Below, one piece after another: positions 9,570 through 19,277 of a stretch of DNA of 64,000 nucleotides; within the stretch, counting starts at the first letter, position 1; the number at the start of each line of letters is the position of its first letter. The notes under the pieces were generated by a model that was not told the DNA's origin, made no database searches, and worked only from the letters and a program-made list of their open reading frames with translations. The position numbers and the translations under genes are program-made. The DNA comes from Neurospora tetrasperma FGSC 2508 (lineage: Eukaryota; Ascomycota; Sordariomycetes; Sordariales; Sordariaceae): the NCBI RefSeq assembly GCF_000213175.1, contig NW_009799099.1, positions 1 through 64,000 on the forward strand. The letters run 5' to 3'.

Positions 9570-11000
9570 ATGGCTCCCCAACTCGACAGCTACTTCCAAA
9601 AGGTGGACTCCCTGTCGGACCACTTCATCGACCGCCTGCGCCAGGCCGTTGCCATCCCCTCCATCTCGTCCGAGGCTGCCCGCCGTCCCGATGTCGTCCG
9701 CATGGGCCAGTGGCTCGCCGATGAGCTGACCAAGCTGGGCGCCACCGTCGAGCTCCGTCCTCTCGGCAAGCAGGAGGGCACCGACCTCGATCTCCCTCCC
9801 GTCGTCCTTGCCCGCTACGGCAACGACAAGAACAAGCGCACCATCCTCGTCTACGGCCACTACGACGTCCAGCCCGCCGAAAAGAGCGACGGCTGGGACA
9901 CGGAGCCCTTTGACCTGACCGTCAAGGAGGACGGGCGCATGTGCGGCCGTGGTGCCACCGATGACAAGGGCCCCGTCCTGGGCTGGCTCAACGCCATTGA
10001 GGCTCACAAGGCCGCCGGCGTCGACTTCCCCGTCAACCTCCTCATGTGCTTCGAGGGCATGGAGGAGTACGGCTCGGACGGTCTCGAGGAGCTCGTCATG
10101 GCTGAGGGCAAAAAGTACTTTGCCGATGCCGACGCCGTTTGCATCAGCGACAACTACTGGCTCGGCACCGAGCGTCCCTGCCTGACCTACGGTCTCCGTG
10201 GCTGCAACTACTACAGCGTCGAGGTTTCCGGCCCCGGTGCCGATCTTCACTCTGGTGTCTTTGGCGGTACCGCCCAGGAGCCCATGACCGACCTCGTCCG
10301 CATCCTTGCCTCGCTTGTCGACACGGACGGCAAGATCCAGATCAAGGGCATCGCTGAGCAGGTCGCCCCTGTGACCCCTGAGGAGGATGGTTTGTACGAT
10401 GACATTGCCTTTACCATGGAGACCCTCCACGAGTCGCTCGGTAGCAAGACCACCATCTTCGAGGACAAGAAGAAGACCCTCATGGCCCGCTGGCGCTTCC
10501 CTTCCCTGTCCATTCACGGTGTCGAGGGTGCCTTTTCCAACCCTGGAGCCAAGACCGTCATTCCCGCCAAGGTCATCGGCAAGTTCTCGATCCGCACCGT
10601 GCCCGATATGGAGATTGAGAAGACCAACCAGTGCGTGTACGATCACGTCAACGAGGTGTTCAAGAAGCTCGGCTCCAAGAACACCATGAATGTGTACGCC
10701 CAGCACTGCGGCAAGTGGTGGAAGGCCAGCCCCAACCACTGGAACTTTGCTGCTGCTGCCAAGGCTACCGAGCGTGTCTGGGGCATGAAGCCCGATTTCA
10801 CTCGCGAGGGTGGTTCCATTCCCATCACCTTGACTTTCGAGGAGGCTACTGGCAAGAACGTCCTTCTGCTGCCCATGGGAAGCTCCACCGACGGTGCTCA
10901 CTCCATCAATGAGAAGCTTGACAAGAAGAACTACATTGAGGGCATCAAGCTCTTGGGTGCCTATCTGCACTACGTTGCTGAGGAGCCCATGAACGCTTAA
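9570..11000 (+). CDS. DUG1: Cys-Gly / cytosolic non-specific dipeptidase (M20 family)
   Basis: A 476-aa M20 metallopeptidase of the Dug1/CNDP2 group, which cleaves Cys-Gly and other dipeptides as the last step of glutathione breakdown using a two-metal centre. Visible motifs: the metal-ligand His in GHYDVQP (about residue 97), the bridging Asp in GRGATDDKGP (about 130), the catalytic and ligand Glu pair in FEGMEEYGSDG (about 165-166), an Asp in ISDNYW, and a late ligand His in TDGAHSINEK. The length matches yeast Dug1 (about 480 aa), with no intron. The same frame is open upstream to an ATG at 9399. That would add 57 residues that are Arg-rich, hydroxylated and free of acidic residues for about 45 positions, as in a mitochondrial presequence. 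Two products from one gene are therefore possible. The 9570 ATG is chosen because the family homology starts there. Confidence 0.95.
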   Translation: MAPQLDSYFQKVDSLSDHFIDRLRQAVAIPSISSEAARRPDVVRMGQWLADELTKLGATVELRPLGKQEGTDLDLPPVVLARYGNDKNKRTILVYGHYDVQPAEKSDGWDTEPFDLTVKEDGRMCGRGATDDKGPVLGWLNAIEAHKAAGVDFPVNLLMCFEGMEEYGSDGLEELVMAEGKKYFADADAVCISDNYWLGTERPCLTYGLRGCNYYSVEVSGPGADLHSGVFGGTAQEPMTDLVRILASLVDTDGKIQIKGIAEQVAPVTPEEDGLYDDIAFTMETLHESLGSKTTIFEDKKKTLMARWRFPSLSIHGVEGAFSNPGAKTVIPAKVIGKFSIRTVPDMEIEKTNQCVYDHVNEVFKKLGSKNTMNVYAQHCGKWWKASPNHWNFAAAAKATERVWGMKPDFTREGGSIPITLTFEEATGKNVLLLPMGSSTDGAHSINEKLDKKNYIEGIKLLGAYLHYVAEEPMNA

Positions 11001-11636
11001 GCGGGAGTGGTTGCTGTTGGGAGGAGTAGCAGCATGGAGTGCGGCGTCATGCGTGGACACATTTTGTGTCAGTGGATGATGTTGGAAAGTAGTCAATTAG
11101 TTCAGTTCGAAATACCCATTATGTGATACCAGTTCCACACCGGTTCGAACACCTTGCGCTAATGCCTTAGACCGATGATGCCCTATATCGTATCCCCATC
11201 CGTGCCCCAGCGCTATGAGTAAAAAGAAAAAATGAAGCCAGTGAATCAAGAAAACGGAAAACCCATATCAACGTTCTAGGTGAAGTAGAGCTTCCAAATA
11301 ACCGCAAAACGCCCCGTCCTAGGTAGTCCCGTAGTTCTGGAGATCCGATACGGAAAGCATCACTTGCAGCCAGACCACCATACCAGCCATGAAGCGTCCA
11401 AATGAAATGCCCAAAAGACTCGCTCTGGCTAGGAACACACACTCCATTCGTCAAGCCAAGGTCCAAATGATAATCTGATGACCACTTGACATCCATGCAA
11501 ACGCTCGCCACTATGCCGGAATTCGAGCACGATGCTCAGTATTCAGCTCAGCTCCATGAGACTACCTCTAGTAATGGCAGCCCATACTCCCACATTCTCC
11601 GACCAAAGCAAACAACTCCGGCTAACAGGTCATCCA
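11001..11636. other. Convergent intergenic region
   Basis: About 640 bp between two genes that face each other. It holds 3' flanks only; no domain-bearing frame, RNA gene or repeat is seen. Confidence 0.6.
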
Positions 11637-12605
11637 TCACGACCAAAAAAGCCCTCCCCTAGGCGGCTTCATGTTGGTCAGCTTCCCCTTGCGCCGCTTA
11701 GCCACGGTCTCGGCATCCCAGACTCCAGCAAAGATGTCATCGCATTCAGAGTCGTCGTCCGAGTCAAAGACCACCGCAGTTGGCGACACGGGTTCCTGTT
11801 CTTCACCTTGCACCGCCGTCTCCTCCGCAGCTGCTTCCTTTTGCTTCCGTCTTCCACTCGCACCCTTGACCAACCCCTGCCTTCCATTCTTCCCCATGTC
11901 ACCGACGACACCCTCCTGTTTGTCCTTGGGCGAATCCTCCCAACTCCGAAACGTCACGACCCTCGCGCACTCCAAGATGAATTTCCCGACTTTATACTTT
12001 TGTGAACTCTCCTTTGCATCCACGTACTTCCACCCCAGCTTGGTCCCGCACACGGCGCAGGTGATGTCAGCGACGGTGTGCTGGCCCGTTACCAGGCGGC
12101 GGATTTCGGGGGCTTCTGTAAAGATGTTGGGCAGTTCTGTCGTCCTGATAACAGCAGATGACGGGTGATGGGTGAATGAAGAAAAGAAGCCAGGAGACGG
12201 ATGGGGGCCTGGGGCCTGGGAAGGTGTGGGTGAGACGAGATACGCCCGGCCGTGGCGACCGTGGAAGCCTTTGCTGATGATTTGAGAAGTGAAGGCTATG
12301 TCGGACGCGCAGTGGGCGCAGCGAAGGATGTCGGGTTGGGTGGGGGAGAGACGGGTAGATGTTGGCTGAATCGGGGTGTAATCGGATGAAAAGGCGGTGG
12401 TGAATGAATCGGGAGAACTGGAAAGCGATGGGAGGCCATCGGACTCGGTGTCATCCAGGTGGTGATCGTATATCTGAGTGAGTGTGGTGGATGGCCTGCG
12501 TCGACGAAAGGGCAAGCTGAAACTCGGGAGGAGGTAGATGGGTTTGATTGGGCCACTATCGGCCGAAGCCGGCGAGCTGGTGGTGGTGTACAAGTTGAAA
12601 ACCAT
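11637..12605 (-). CDS. Yippee-domain protein
   Basis: A 322-aa single-exon frame from the ATG at 12605 to a TGA at 11637-11639. The middle carries a Yippee/Mis18-type zinc domain: a first CXXC in RCAHCASDI, then about 75 residues later ITCAVCGTKLGWKYVD followed by KYKVGKFILE, the signature Yippee second half. The long loop between the two half-domains (Pro/Ser/His-rich) and the long flanks make it much bigger than animal Yippee proteins (about 120 aa), which is common in filamentous fungi. The N-terminal ~110 residues are Ser/Thr/Pro-rich. The C-terminus is basic, then acidic (DSDDDSECDD), then Lys/Arg-rich with a possible nuclear signal. Yippee domains bind zinc, and roles in ubiquitin ligase or chromatin complexes are known in some lineages. 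The specific function here is unknown. Confidence 0.85.
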   Translation of the reverse strand: MVFNLYTTTSSPASADSGPIKPIYLLPSFSLPFRRRRPSTTLTQIYDHHLDDTESDGLPSLSSSPDSFTTAFSSDYTPIQPTSTRLSPTQPDILRCAHCASDIAFTSQIISKGFHGRHGRAYLVSPTPSQAPGPHPSPGFFSSFTHHPSSAVIRTTELPNIFTEAPEIRRLVTGQHTVADITCAVCGTKLGWKYVDAKESSQKYKVGKFILECARVVTFRSWEDSPKDKQEGVVGDMGKNGRQGLVKGASGRRKQKEAAAEETAVQGEEQEPVSPTAVVFDSDDDSECDDIFAGVWDAETVAKRRKGKLTNMKPPRGGLFWS

Positions 12606-14104
12606 GGTGTCGTTGGCCGGTGCTGTGATACATGTACGGGATTCGAAATCTCCAAAGGCGAATTTGAGGTTACTCGACAGCAGCGAACCGAAGATCACCA
12701 AGTCGAATAGCGAAAGAACTGAACTCTTGAACAGACTCGAGCAAACAAAGGAATCCAAACTCAAACGACAAACTAAGACGCGGGAGCGATCGACATAAGA
12801 TATACCTACCTTTTCAAAGCCATGTCCTAGGTAGGTGTCAGGTTGGAGGGGAGGGGGAAGGTGGTCATCCGGGCGTGTCATGCCTCGCACCTCCTTTGAC
12901 ACTCTGACCTTCTTCTCGACCCAATCCTCGGACCATGTCACGATTCATGAACCGTTGGCATTGAATGGTCGATTTGTCCATGTCAAACCTTTCCCGCCTG
13001 AATCTGTTTGAAGGTCCATGTTTGCTGGATAGACGACTATGCACCAAGACCCAATGCAAATCGTCAAAGTGAAAGTGCCCAACATGATATTTGTGTCCGG
13101 TTCAGTCGGAGAGTTACACGTCTTGAAGGATCACCGAAGCCCCCCGCCCTCGGTCGAGGAGACTTGTCGTCCTTATCGATAGGCCCAGGTTGATCCCTCC
13201 GAGGAAGGGGGTTCCAGAGTGTTTCAAGGGGGGGTCTCTTATTGTCTGTTCGTTGACTTGGCGCCGAGGGCTCGTTTTGAGGTTGGTTTTGCGTTACGTA
13301 CTAATGAAATGGAGTACACTGTTTGTCGTACATCCAAGCACTCAGCTGTCGAGGACTTGGCCTGTCGTACAGAAAAGGAAAGAAAATAAAAAAAGGCATC
13401 TCGAGATTGCGATGACACAGCAAGCGAGAGCTACGGCCGTTTCGGGTGGGGAAAACATCCAAGTTGGAAGAGCACATGCCAAGACAGGGAAACAGGCAAC
13501 AAGTGAAAGTCCAATGCTGCGCTCAGCCAAGACTTGCAGTCAGCGAGCCAAGCGACCACGTGATGGCACAAAAAGGCAGAACTGGGCAGATTACCCCATT
13601 GTTTCCTCATTTGTAAAGTGGTGAATAAACGCAATTTGCCCCCCGAACCTCCTCACAAATCTGGTCACAGTCACAGCAGCACTTGCACGGCATTTAGACC
13701 AGCAGTACACTAGACAACAAAAAGTCTCGATCCATTTCCTCCCAATTCCACCCTGACTGACCACAACAGCCAACCACACCGCCACGCCAATCCATCCCTA
13801 AAAGAAAAAAAATCCCCTGCAGCCCAATTAACACCTTATCTTCATCAATTGCCCAACCCCTGCTGCTACGGTATATCTACCTATCTATCCGTCAATCACC
13901 CAACCATCCATACTACACTATCTACTCCCTCGTCAACATCGACAACACCGGACCTCACCCAAGACCATCGCCTACGACCTAGTGCCATCCATCGACATCG
14001 ATTTCCATCAACGACATCCGTCGTCCATCGCCCAATTCTCATCTCCTCATCAACTACCACCCCTCAAAATCATCGCAAAGCCGACAAGGTGGCATCTCTC
14101 AGCA
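12606..14104. other. Divergent promoter region, Yippee gene and antizyme
   Basis: About 1.5 kb. No frame with an ATG and a domain is seen. The segment from about 13640 to 14104 is C-rich and G-poor on the plus strand with many short CAT/CCA tracts, typical of a long fungal 5' leader, and probably belongs to the antizyme mRNA. No in-frame ATG precedes 14105 in that leader. An AGGTAGG/CCTAGG cluster near 12825-12840 is a common short repeat of this genome. Confidence 0.5.
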
Positions 14105-15195
14105 ATGGCGCCAATGAAACAGGATAATCTTTTTAGTAGTAGTAGTAATTACTACGGCGAGGACGTCGTCGCTTCGCCTCCCCACCAGATGGAGGCCGTC
14201 GACATCCTCGCCAGCTGCTACCTTGTTTCCAACTACCCGGGGGCCCAGCTCAAGGGCCTCCACTACTGCACTACCGGCGTCACAGGGGCCGAGTGGTATT
14301 CCTGAGGTCCCTTCGACGGGACTTCCATCGCCGCCATCAAGCCCCCCCCTCGCGGCCCTCGACACGTCAACCAACCAGCTGGCGGTGACTGCCAAGGCGA
14401 AGTCATCTGCTGGAAACAACAACAGACGTGCCGGGAGCAGTAATCACAACAACAGCAGGGGACGTCGAGGGGGGGCAACACTACGCATCAGGGAAGAATG
14501 TGAGAGGTTCTTTTGCGAGACATTGCGCGCCGTGCTTCTAGGTGAGAAGAACTCGGCGGTGCAGGGCTCGGGCCTGGCTAGTGTTTATCACGACAACGAC
14601 AATTGCAACAACCATCCCAACCATGGTACCACAACAACCAACGGCAACAACAACAACACTCCTCTAACCCCGCCATACGACGACTATCCAATCGGGGATG
14701 AACACCTGATGAGTCGTCATGGTTTCGATGCTCGCGGTGTCGCCGGAAACGGATCGCACCGCGTCGACTCCTGGATCGAACTATGGGATTACGTGGGCGG
14801 CACCAGCTTCCGCGGGGTTGTCGCTGAGGATATGGAAACCGGGGAGAAGACGTTGATGATCTTTTTCGACGAGCAGAGCGTGGAGGGAAGGGATTTGAAG
14901 AAGGCGTATGTAGTCTCCCCCTTTGTTGTTCCTTCCTTCCCCCTTTTCCTTCTTGTCCAACACCTACTAACAGACACATAGTCTTGTAGCCCTCATCGAA
15001 CTGGCCGACGGCCCCCTCGCCTGCTCCCACATGGTCATCTGCCTCGACCGTTCCATCCCCGACCATGAAGCGGTGCCCTTGATGAAGGGGCTGCAATGGG
15101 CCGGGTTTTCCATGACGACTTTCGACTTTTGGTCTGGAGGAAAGACTTGTGACGTAGTGAGTGGGAGGTGGCTGTTCATGGGCATGGAGATGTAA
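14105..15195 (+). CDS. OAZ1: Ornithine decarboxylase antizyme (programmed +1 frameshift, one intron)
   Basis: Antizyme binds ornithine decarboxylase monomers, sends them to the proteasome without ubiquitin and represses polyamine uptake. The first frame (14105-14302, 66 aa) ends at a UGA at 14303-14305. Shifting +1 at UCC-UGA enters a second open frame from 14304. An intron at 14906-14981 (76 bp: GTATGT donor, CTAAC branch, ATAG acceptor) is removed, and the protein ends at a TAA at 15193-15195, 337 aa in all. The C-terminal half is diagnostic: WIELWDYVGGTSFRG, MIFFDEQSVEGRDLKKAL, VALIELADGPLACSHMVICL and FDFWSGGKTC. The middle is low-complexity, rich in Asn, His and Thr. In the family, high polyamine levels stimulate the frameshift, closing a feedback loop. 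The start is the first in-frame ATG. The stop is not a sequencing error, because both frames and the UCC-UGA context match the family. Confidence 0.95.
14300..14324 (+). promoter_or_regulatory. Antizyme frameshift site with adjacent hairpin
   Basis: The slip site is UCC (14300-14302) followed by UGA (14303-14305), the classic antizyme +1 recoding context. Immediately after lies a potential 7-bp stem, AGGTCCC (14305-14311) with GGGACTT (14318-14324, one G-U pair), closing a 6-base loop TTCGAC. In animal antizymes a 3' pseudoknot stimulates shifting. Here the stem begins on the stop codon itself, closer than usual, so its role is inference. The slip site is firm; the hairpin is a candidate. Confidence 0.8.
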
Positions 15196-15632
15196 TCCAC
15201 ATGGGACACGACTGAATGGAAGTGTCATGTGGATACATTGGGTAGGAAGGGGAAGAGACGGAAGGAGGAACATGGAGAATTGTGGAGGAGGGGAGGAATA
15301 ACTGGCTGTGAAAAGCGGGATTTCTTTGCATCATCTCCAAAAGTCTGTTTCTTTGTTTCTGTTTCTTCCATCAGTTGTGCGTTTTCGTTACTCTTTTTTT
15401 TTCCACTTCTTCGTTGACCGGCTTCAGAGCATATGTCAGGTGCTGGATGGCATCAAGTTTGGAGAAATGACTCATATTCTGGATTGTATTGATGGACGGT
15501 TTGTTGAACGGAGATTTCAATTCACGGGCTGATTGATAGGAATACACATTGTATCATGCCACGCCACGCCACGCTCCTTGACTGTGACATCGTATCTCAT
15601 TTCTATATGCTATGCAAAATCGTCTATATCAC
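15196..15632. other. Convergent intergenic region, antizyme / HIS7
   Basis: 437 bp holding the 3' flanks of two facing genes. A T-rich tract at about 15390-15415 may serve plus-strand 3'-end formation. No gene is seen. Confidence 0.6.
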
Positions 15633-17363
15633 TCAGAGATCTCCCTCAAACTGTCTGACCACCAACCCCCTCGCCTTCAACTCCTCCTTGACCTGCTGTA
15701 CTGTATACTCCCCACGGTGGAACATGCCTGCTCCCAGCGCCGCGTCCGTCGTCGTCTCCCTAAACACCTCCTCAAAGTGACCCGGGTTGCCCGCCCCCGA
15801 GCTGGCAATAACCGGTATCCTCACGGCCGCCTTGACCTGCCTGATCAACTCCAGATCAAACCCGCTGTTGGTGCCGTCCTTGTCGATGCAGTTCAACAGA
15901 ATCTCGCCGCAGCCCATGGCTTCCACGGCCTGCGTGAGTTCGACCACATCCAGATCCCTCGTCTCGCGCCCGCCCTTGATCGTGCAGGCGTACCAGCAGT
16001 ATTCCTCGCCCTTGGGGCCGGGGTACGAAGTCTTGACGGTGTGGTGTCTCGTGGCATCGGGCTTGGGGACGTAGACGCGCTTGGGATCGACCGAGACGAC
16101 GACGGCCTGGTTGCCGTAGGCTTTGCTGATCTGCTCGATAGCTGTATTGCCAAAGAGCGTATTGCCAGAGGCGTAGTACTCCTCGGCGGCGATGACGGCG
16201 TCGGAGCCAATGGACACCTTGTCGGCGCCCGACTGGAAGTACATGGTGGCAATTTCGAGGGCGGAGACCTTGGTGCCGTCCGTGTCGACGGTGTCGCGGA
16301 TGCCGCCGCCGACGGTCAGGGGGACGAAGACGGTCTTGGACGTCAGGCGGAGGATCTCGAGCATGGGAAGGTCGGCAACGGGGCAGTCGCGGAAGGAGGT
16401 GATGTTGAGGAAGGTCACTTCGTCGGCGCCTTGCTCGTAGTACTTGCGCGCCATCTCGACGGGCTTGCCGAGATTGCGGACGTTGCGGTCGTCAGACTTT
16501 TCGCGGACGTCGTATTGGTCACCCTTGGTCACCACCAAGTCGCCCTGGTCGTTGGTGCGCACATCCAAGCAGGCAATGACACGACGGGTGAGACCCTCCT
16601 TGCTGACGAGGGCATCGTCGCCGGCGTTGGGGACCTCCTGGGGAGGGTGGGAAGCCAGAGCAGCGGCGCCAGAGCCATCGAGGAAGGCCCGGATGACGCG
16701 CAGACCGGCAACACCCGACTTCTCAGGGTGGAACTGGGTGGCCATCACGTTGCCCTTGGCAATGGCGCCAACAAAGGTCTCGCCGCCGTAAACACCGGTA
16801 GCCACCGCCCACCCTTGCGACTCGAGCTGACCCTTGGTGTAGGGCATCTTGTACGAGTGGACATAGTAGTATTTGGAGTCGGGGTTGAGGCTGAAGAGGT
16901 TGGGGTTGGTCGGGCACGAGGCGTCGTTCCAGCCGATATGGGGGACGGACTTGGAGGTGTCGTCGAAGCGGTCGAGCTTGCCGGGGAGGACACCCAGACC
17001 GGGGCAGTTGGGGTCTTCGGACGAGCCTTCGAAGAGAGCCTGGAGGCCGACGCAGATGCCCATGAAGGGCTTGCCGGACTCGATGTGGGCGCGGATGGGG
17101 GCCATGTAGCCGGCGGAGGCGAGCTGGGAGAGGCAGTGGCCAAAGTGGCCTACGCCAGGGAGGATGAGTTTCTACCACATGGGACAGGTTCGTGTCAGCA
17201 ATTGTCAGGTCTCCGTGAAGCTATTCAGGTTGGCGCATACATCAGCATTGGCAACCTCCTCCGGCGACCGGACCCACTCGACGCTGTAGCCAACCCTCTC
17301 AATGGCATTGACCAAGCTGCGCACGTTGCCGGCGACGTAATCCAGGAGGTGAACGGTCGGCAT
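15633..17363 (-). CDS. HIS7: Imidazole glycerol phosphate synthase, glutaminase-cyclase fusion
   Basis: A bifunctional histidine-pathway enzyme. The N-terminal glutaminase makes ammonia from glutamine; the C-terminal (beta/alpha)8 cyclase uses it to turn PRFAR into imidazole glycerol phosphate plus AICAR. Exon 1 is 17363-17241 (41 codons, [17 protein letters not shown]). The intron is 17240-17172 (69 bp, GTATGC donor, CTGAC branch, GTAG acceptor). Exon 2 runs 17171-15633. Total 553 aa, essentially the yeast His7 length (552). Visible residues: nucleophile Cys in [12 protein letters not shown] (about 81) and the His/Glu pair in TQFHPEKSG (about 189 and 191). In the cyclase, [34 protein letters not shown] and [12 protein letters not shown] phosphate-binding strands are all present. 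Nothing is missing. It is divergent from the TFIIIC-like gene and convergent with antizyme. Confidence 0.97.
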
Positions 17364-17840
17364 CTTGTTTGTTTGTTGTCTGGTTTCCCCGGTTTGTCCA
17401 CCTGGCAACGTGACGGGTTTTGTTCTGGGTTGCTGGTGAGTCAAGACCTGGCGCGTCAGAACCAAACAGTCAGAGTCTGAATGGAGTCACTGCAAAGTGG
17501 AAATCTCCGAGGGGTCCAGTCCCCGTCGCTGGTGACGGCGGGGCATCCCATCAGTGGCTGCCCTTGTTAGCGAGCACTGTAGCAGTGGGGAAGGCACTCC
17601 GCTGTTCCCGTCCTGCAGGCACATGGCACTCGATTTTGCCAGTTTTGACCGCTAAAATTTCCTGGGACAGGCGCGGCGATTAGCACGAGGAAACTCGGCA
17701 TCTTACTCCCTAGAGGTACGACTACCGCATCAAAGTCCGGTTTGATTGTCTGGAGTATCACAGTAATTCACCAGCCCCTCTCGCCCTTCCTCTCACAACT
17801 ACCCCGATCTGCTCGGTCAGCTTGATCAAAGGACAGCGCC
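17364..17840. other. Divergent promoter, HIS7 and TFIIIC-like gene
   Basis: 477 bp between two divergent starts. Apart from the TGAGTCA site no clear TATA box or other motif stands out. No gene is seen. Confidence 0.6.
17437..17443. promoter_or_regulatory. Gcn4/CPC1-type site upstream of HIS7
   Basis: A perfect TGAGTCA palindrome-like site lies about 75 bp upstream of the HIS7 start codon. In fungi the bZIP activators Gcn4/CPC1/CpcA bind TGASTCA to induce amino-acid genes under starvation (cross-pathway control), and histidine genes are standard targets. A related GGAGTCA lies near 17484. The motif is seen; binding is inference. It sits in the promoter shared with the TFIIIC-like gene. Confidence 0.6.
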
Positions 17841-19277
17841 ATGGACTCTACAGCACCCCCAGTCGAGGACGAGGACGAGTGGGAGTACGAGTACTCGACC
17901 ACGGAAACAGAAGTCCGTCATCATCTCCTCGGCTCCCCTGCTTGACTTTACTGACCAGACCAGACATACTATATTACCCTAGACCTCTCGGTCCGCGACT
18001 TTCTCGAGAAACACCCAGATGATATTGTCAATGCTACCCGCAATGGTTACCGAGTGTGGTACAACCCGCTGTTCAATACATCCGAACCCCGTCCGATGAA
18101 CCCAGACCTTATAGCCGAACTACAAGGTCCCGATGACGAAGACGAGCCGGGAAAAGACATGCCAAACCTCGACAACTCTGTCGCCGAGAACACAGCTGCC
18201 CAAAACGTTGCCCCCTCGACTGCCACTCAGAACGCTGACCCCAAGACGGACGATGTGATTGACCCAGCACTACGAGGACCAGACGAGAGCCACAACCCGA
18301 AACCTGTAGAGACGAGCAAGCAACCATCCAGCACCGAGAAACCCAAACCACCTTCCAAAACACCCCACCAAATCGAAACGATCCAAATCCTCGACCTTCA
18401 CTCCAAAGAACCCATGGTGTCCTACCGCAACCACATTTTCCAGGGCTCGTGGTGCGAAAACATTGGAACAGAAATGATCTTTACACCCCACGACTCAGAC
18501 GCCCCTATGCCCGCTTTGCGCAAGCTTTGCGACGGAAAACTCGACCTCCTAGCCGCTAGCGCGACACGGATCAATTTCAAAGAAGTCCGGCTGGAGTCGA
18601 AGCAGATGGCGGAACAAAACAGCAACAACCTCACCAAACAAATCAGTAGCATCACGGCTTGGGGCAACGACGATATTCCCGAGCGGTACAAGCGCCCAGA
18701 CGGCGTCTACGTGCACATTGGCGGAGACAAGACGGGCCAGCGACAACCACAGGCGCACTTTCTGGAGGATTTGATCATGCTGAAGCGCAAGCTGGGCGAA
18801 ACCGACTCAGTCACCATCCGTCCGTTAGAGACTAGGCAGAACAAACTGATGATGGAGGACGAGGGCGAAGAACGCAGAAGAAAACGACTAAAAAACGGAC
18901 ATGGGAGGTACGAGCGGTGGAGGCAGGGACTGCTTCGAAAGGACCGGGAAAGCAGGATGGCGATGGAAGAGAACGGTTACATGCCGAGGACGGAGCCTGG
19001 ACAGACGGGCAAGCACTTGGGGGTGATGGAGAAGAGGGTGCGGAGGCCGCGGGCTCGGAAAGCGGTCCTCAAGCCGCTCGAGACACAAGAGACGCTTCCG
19101 GCTCATCCCGTTGCGCCGGATGTCTTGGCTGGAGTCGAGATGCAGCAGCAGCAGCAGCCCCAGGACAGCTCAACGAGCTTGTATCCGCCCGTGCCGCAAA
19201 CCAGCTGGGCGCCGAACCCATTGGAGTATGCCACTGGGAACGGGGACGGAAGCAGCGGGGCGGGGGGAGAAGCGTGA
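17841..19277 (+). CDS. TFIIIC subunit, tau55/Sfc7-like
   Basis: Exon 1 is 17841-17912 (24 codons). The intron is 17913-17963 (51 bp, GTCCGT donor, CTGAC branch, CCAG acceptor) and exon 2 is 17964-19277, giving 461 aa. An acidic N-terminus leads into WEYEYSTTETE and a TYYITLDLS strand. A long disordered linker follows, then IQILDLHSKEPMVSYRNHIF, FQGSWCENIGTEMIFTPHD and a LDLLAASATRINFKEV segment. This split beta-barrel pattern matches fungal homologues of human GTF3C6 and S. pombe Sfc7, small subunits of the RNA polymerase III factor TFIIIC, which binds the A box of tRNA genes. The C-terminal third is basic, with an Arg/Lys-rich helix and a short poly-Gln run. The assignment rests on remembered motifs, so the family is likely but the symbol is left open. 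Confidence 0.78.

Noticed and set aside
9387-11096. 569-codon minus-strand frame opposite the dipeptidase
   Set aside because: It is the antisense shadow of the DUG1-like gene, with Gly/Val/Leu-rich composition and no domain.
14303-14305. In-frame stop in antizyme as a sequencing error or pseudogene mark
   Set aside because: The stop sits in the family's known UCC-UGA recoding context and the second frame encodes a complete, conserved C-terminal domain with proper splice sites.
15612-17480. 622-codon plus-strand frame opposite HIS7
   Set aside because: It is an antisense shadow of a high-GC coding region. HIS7 on the minus strand has all catalytic motifs and proper splicing.
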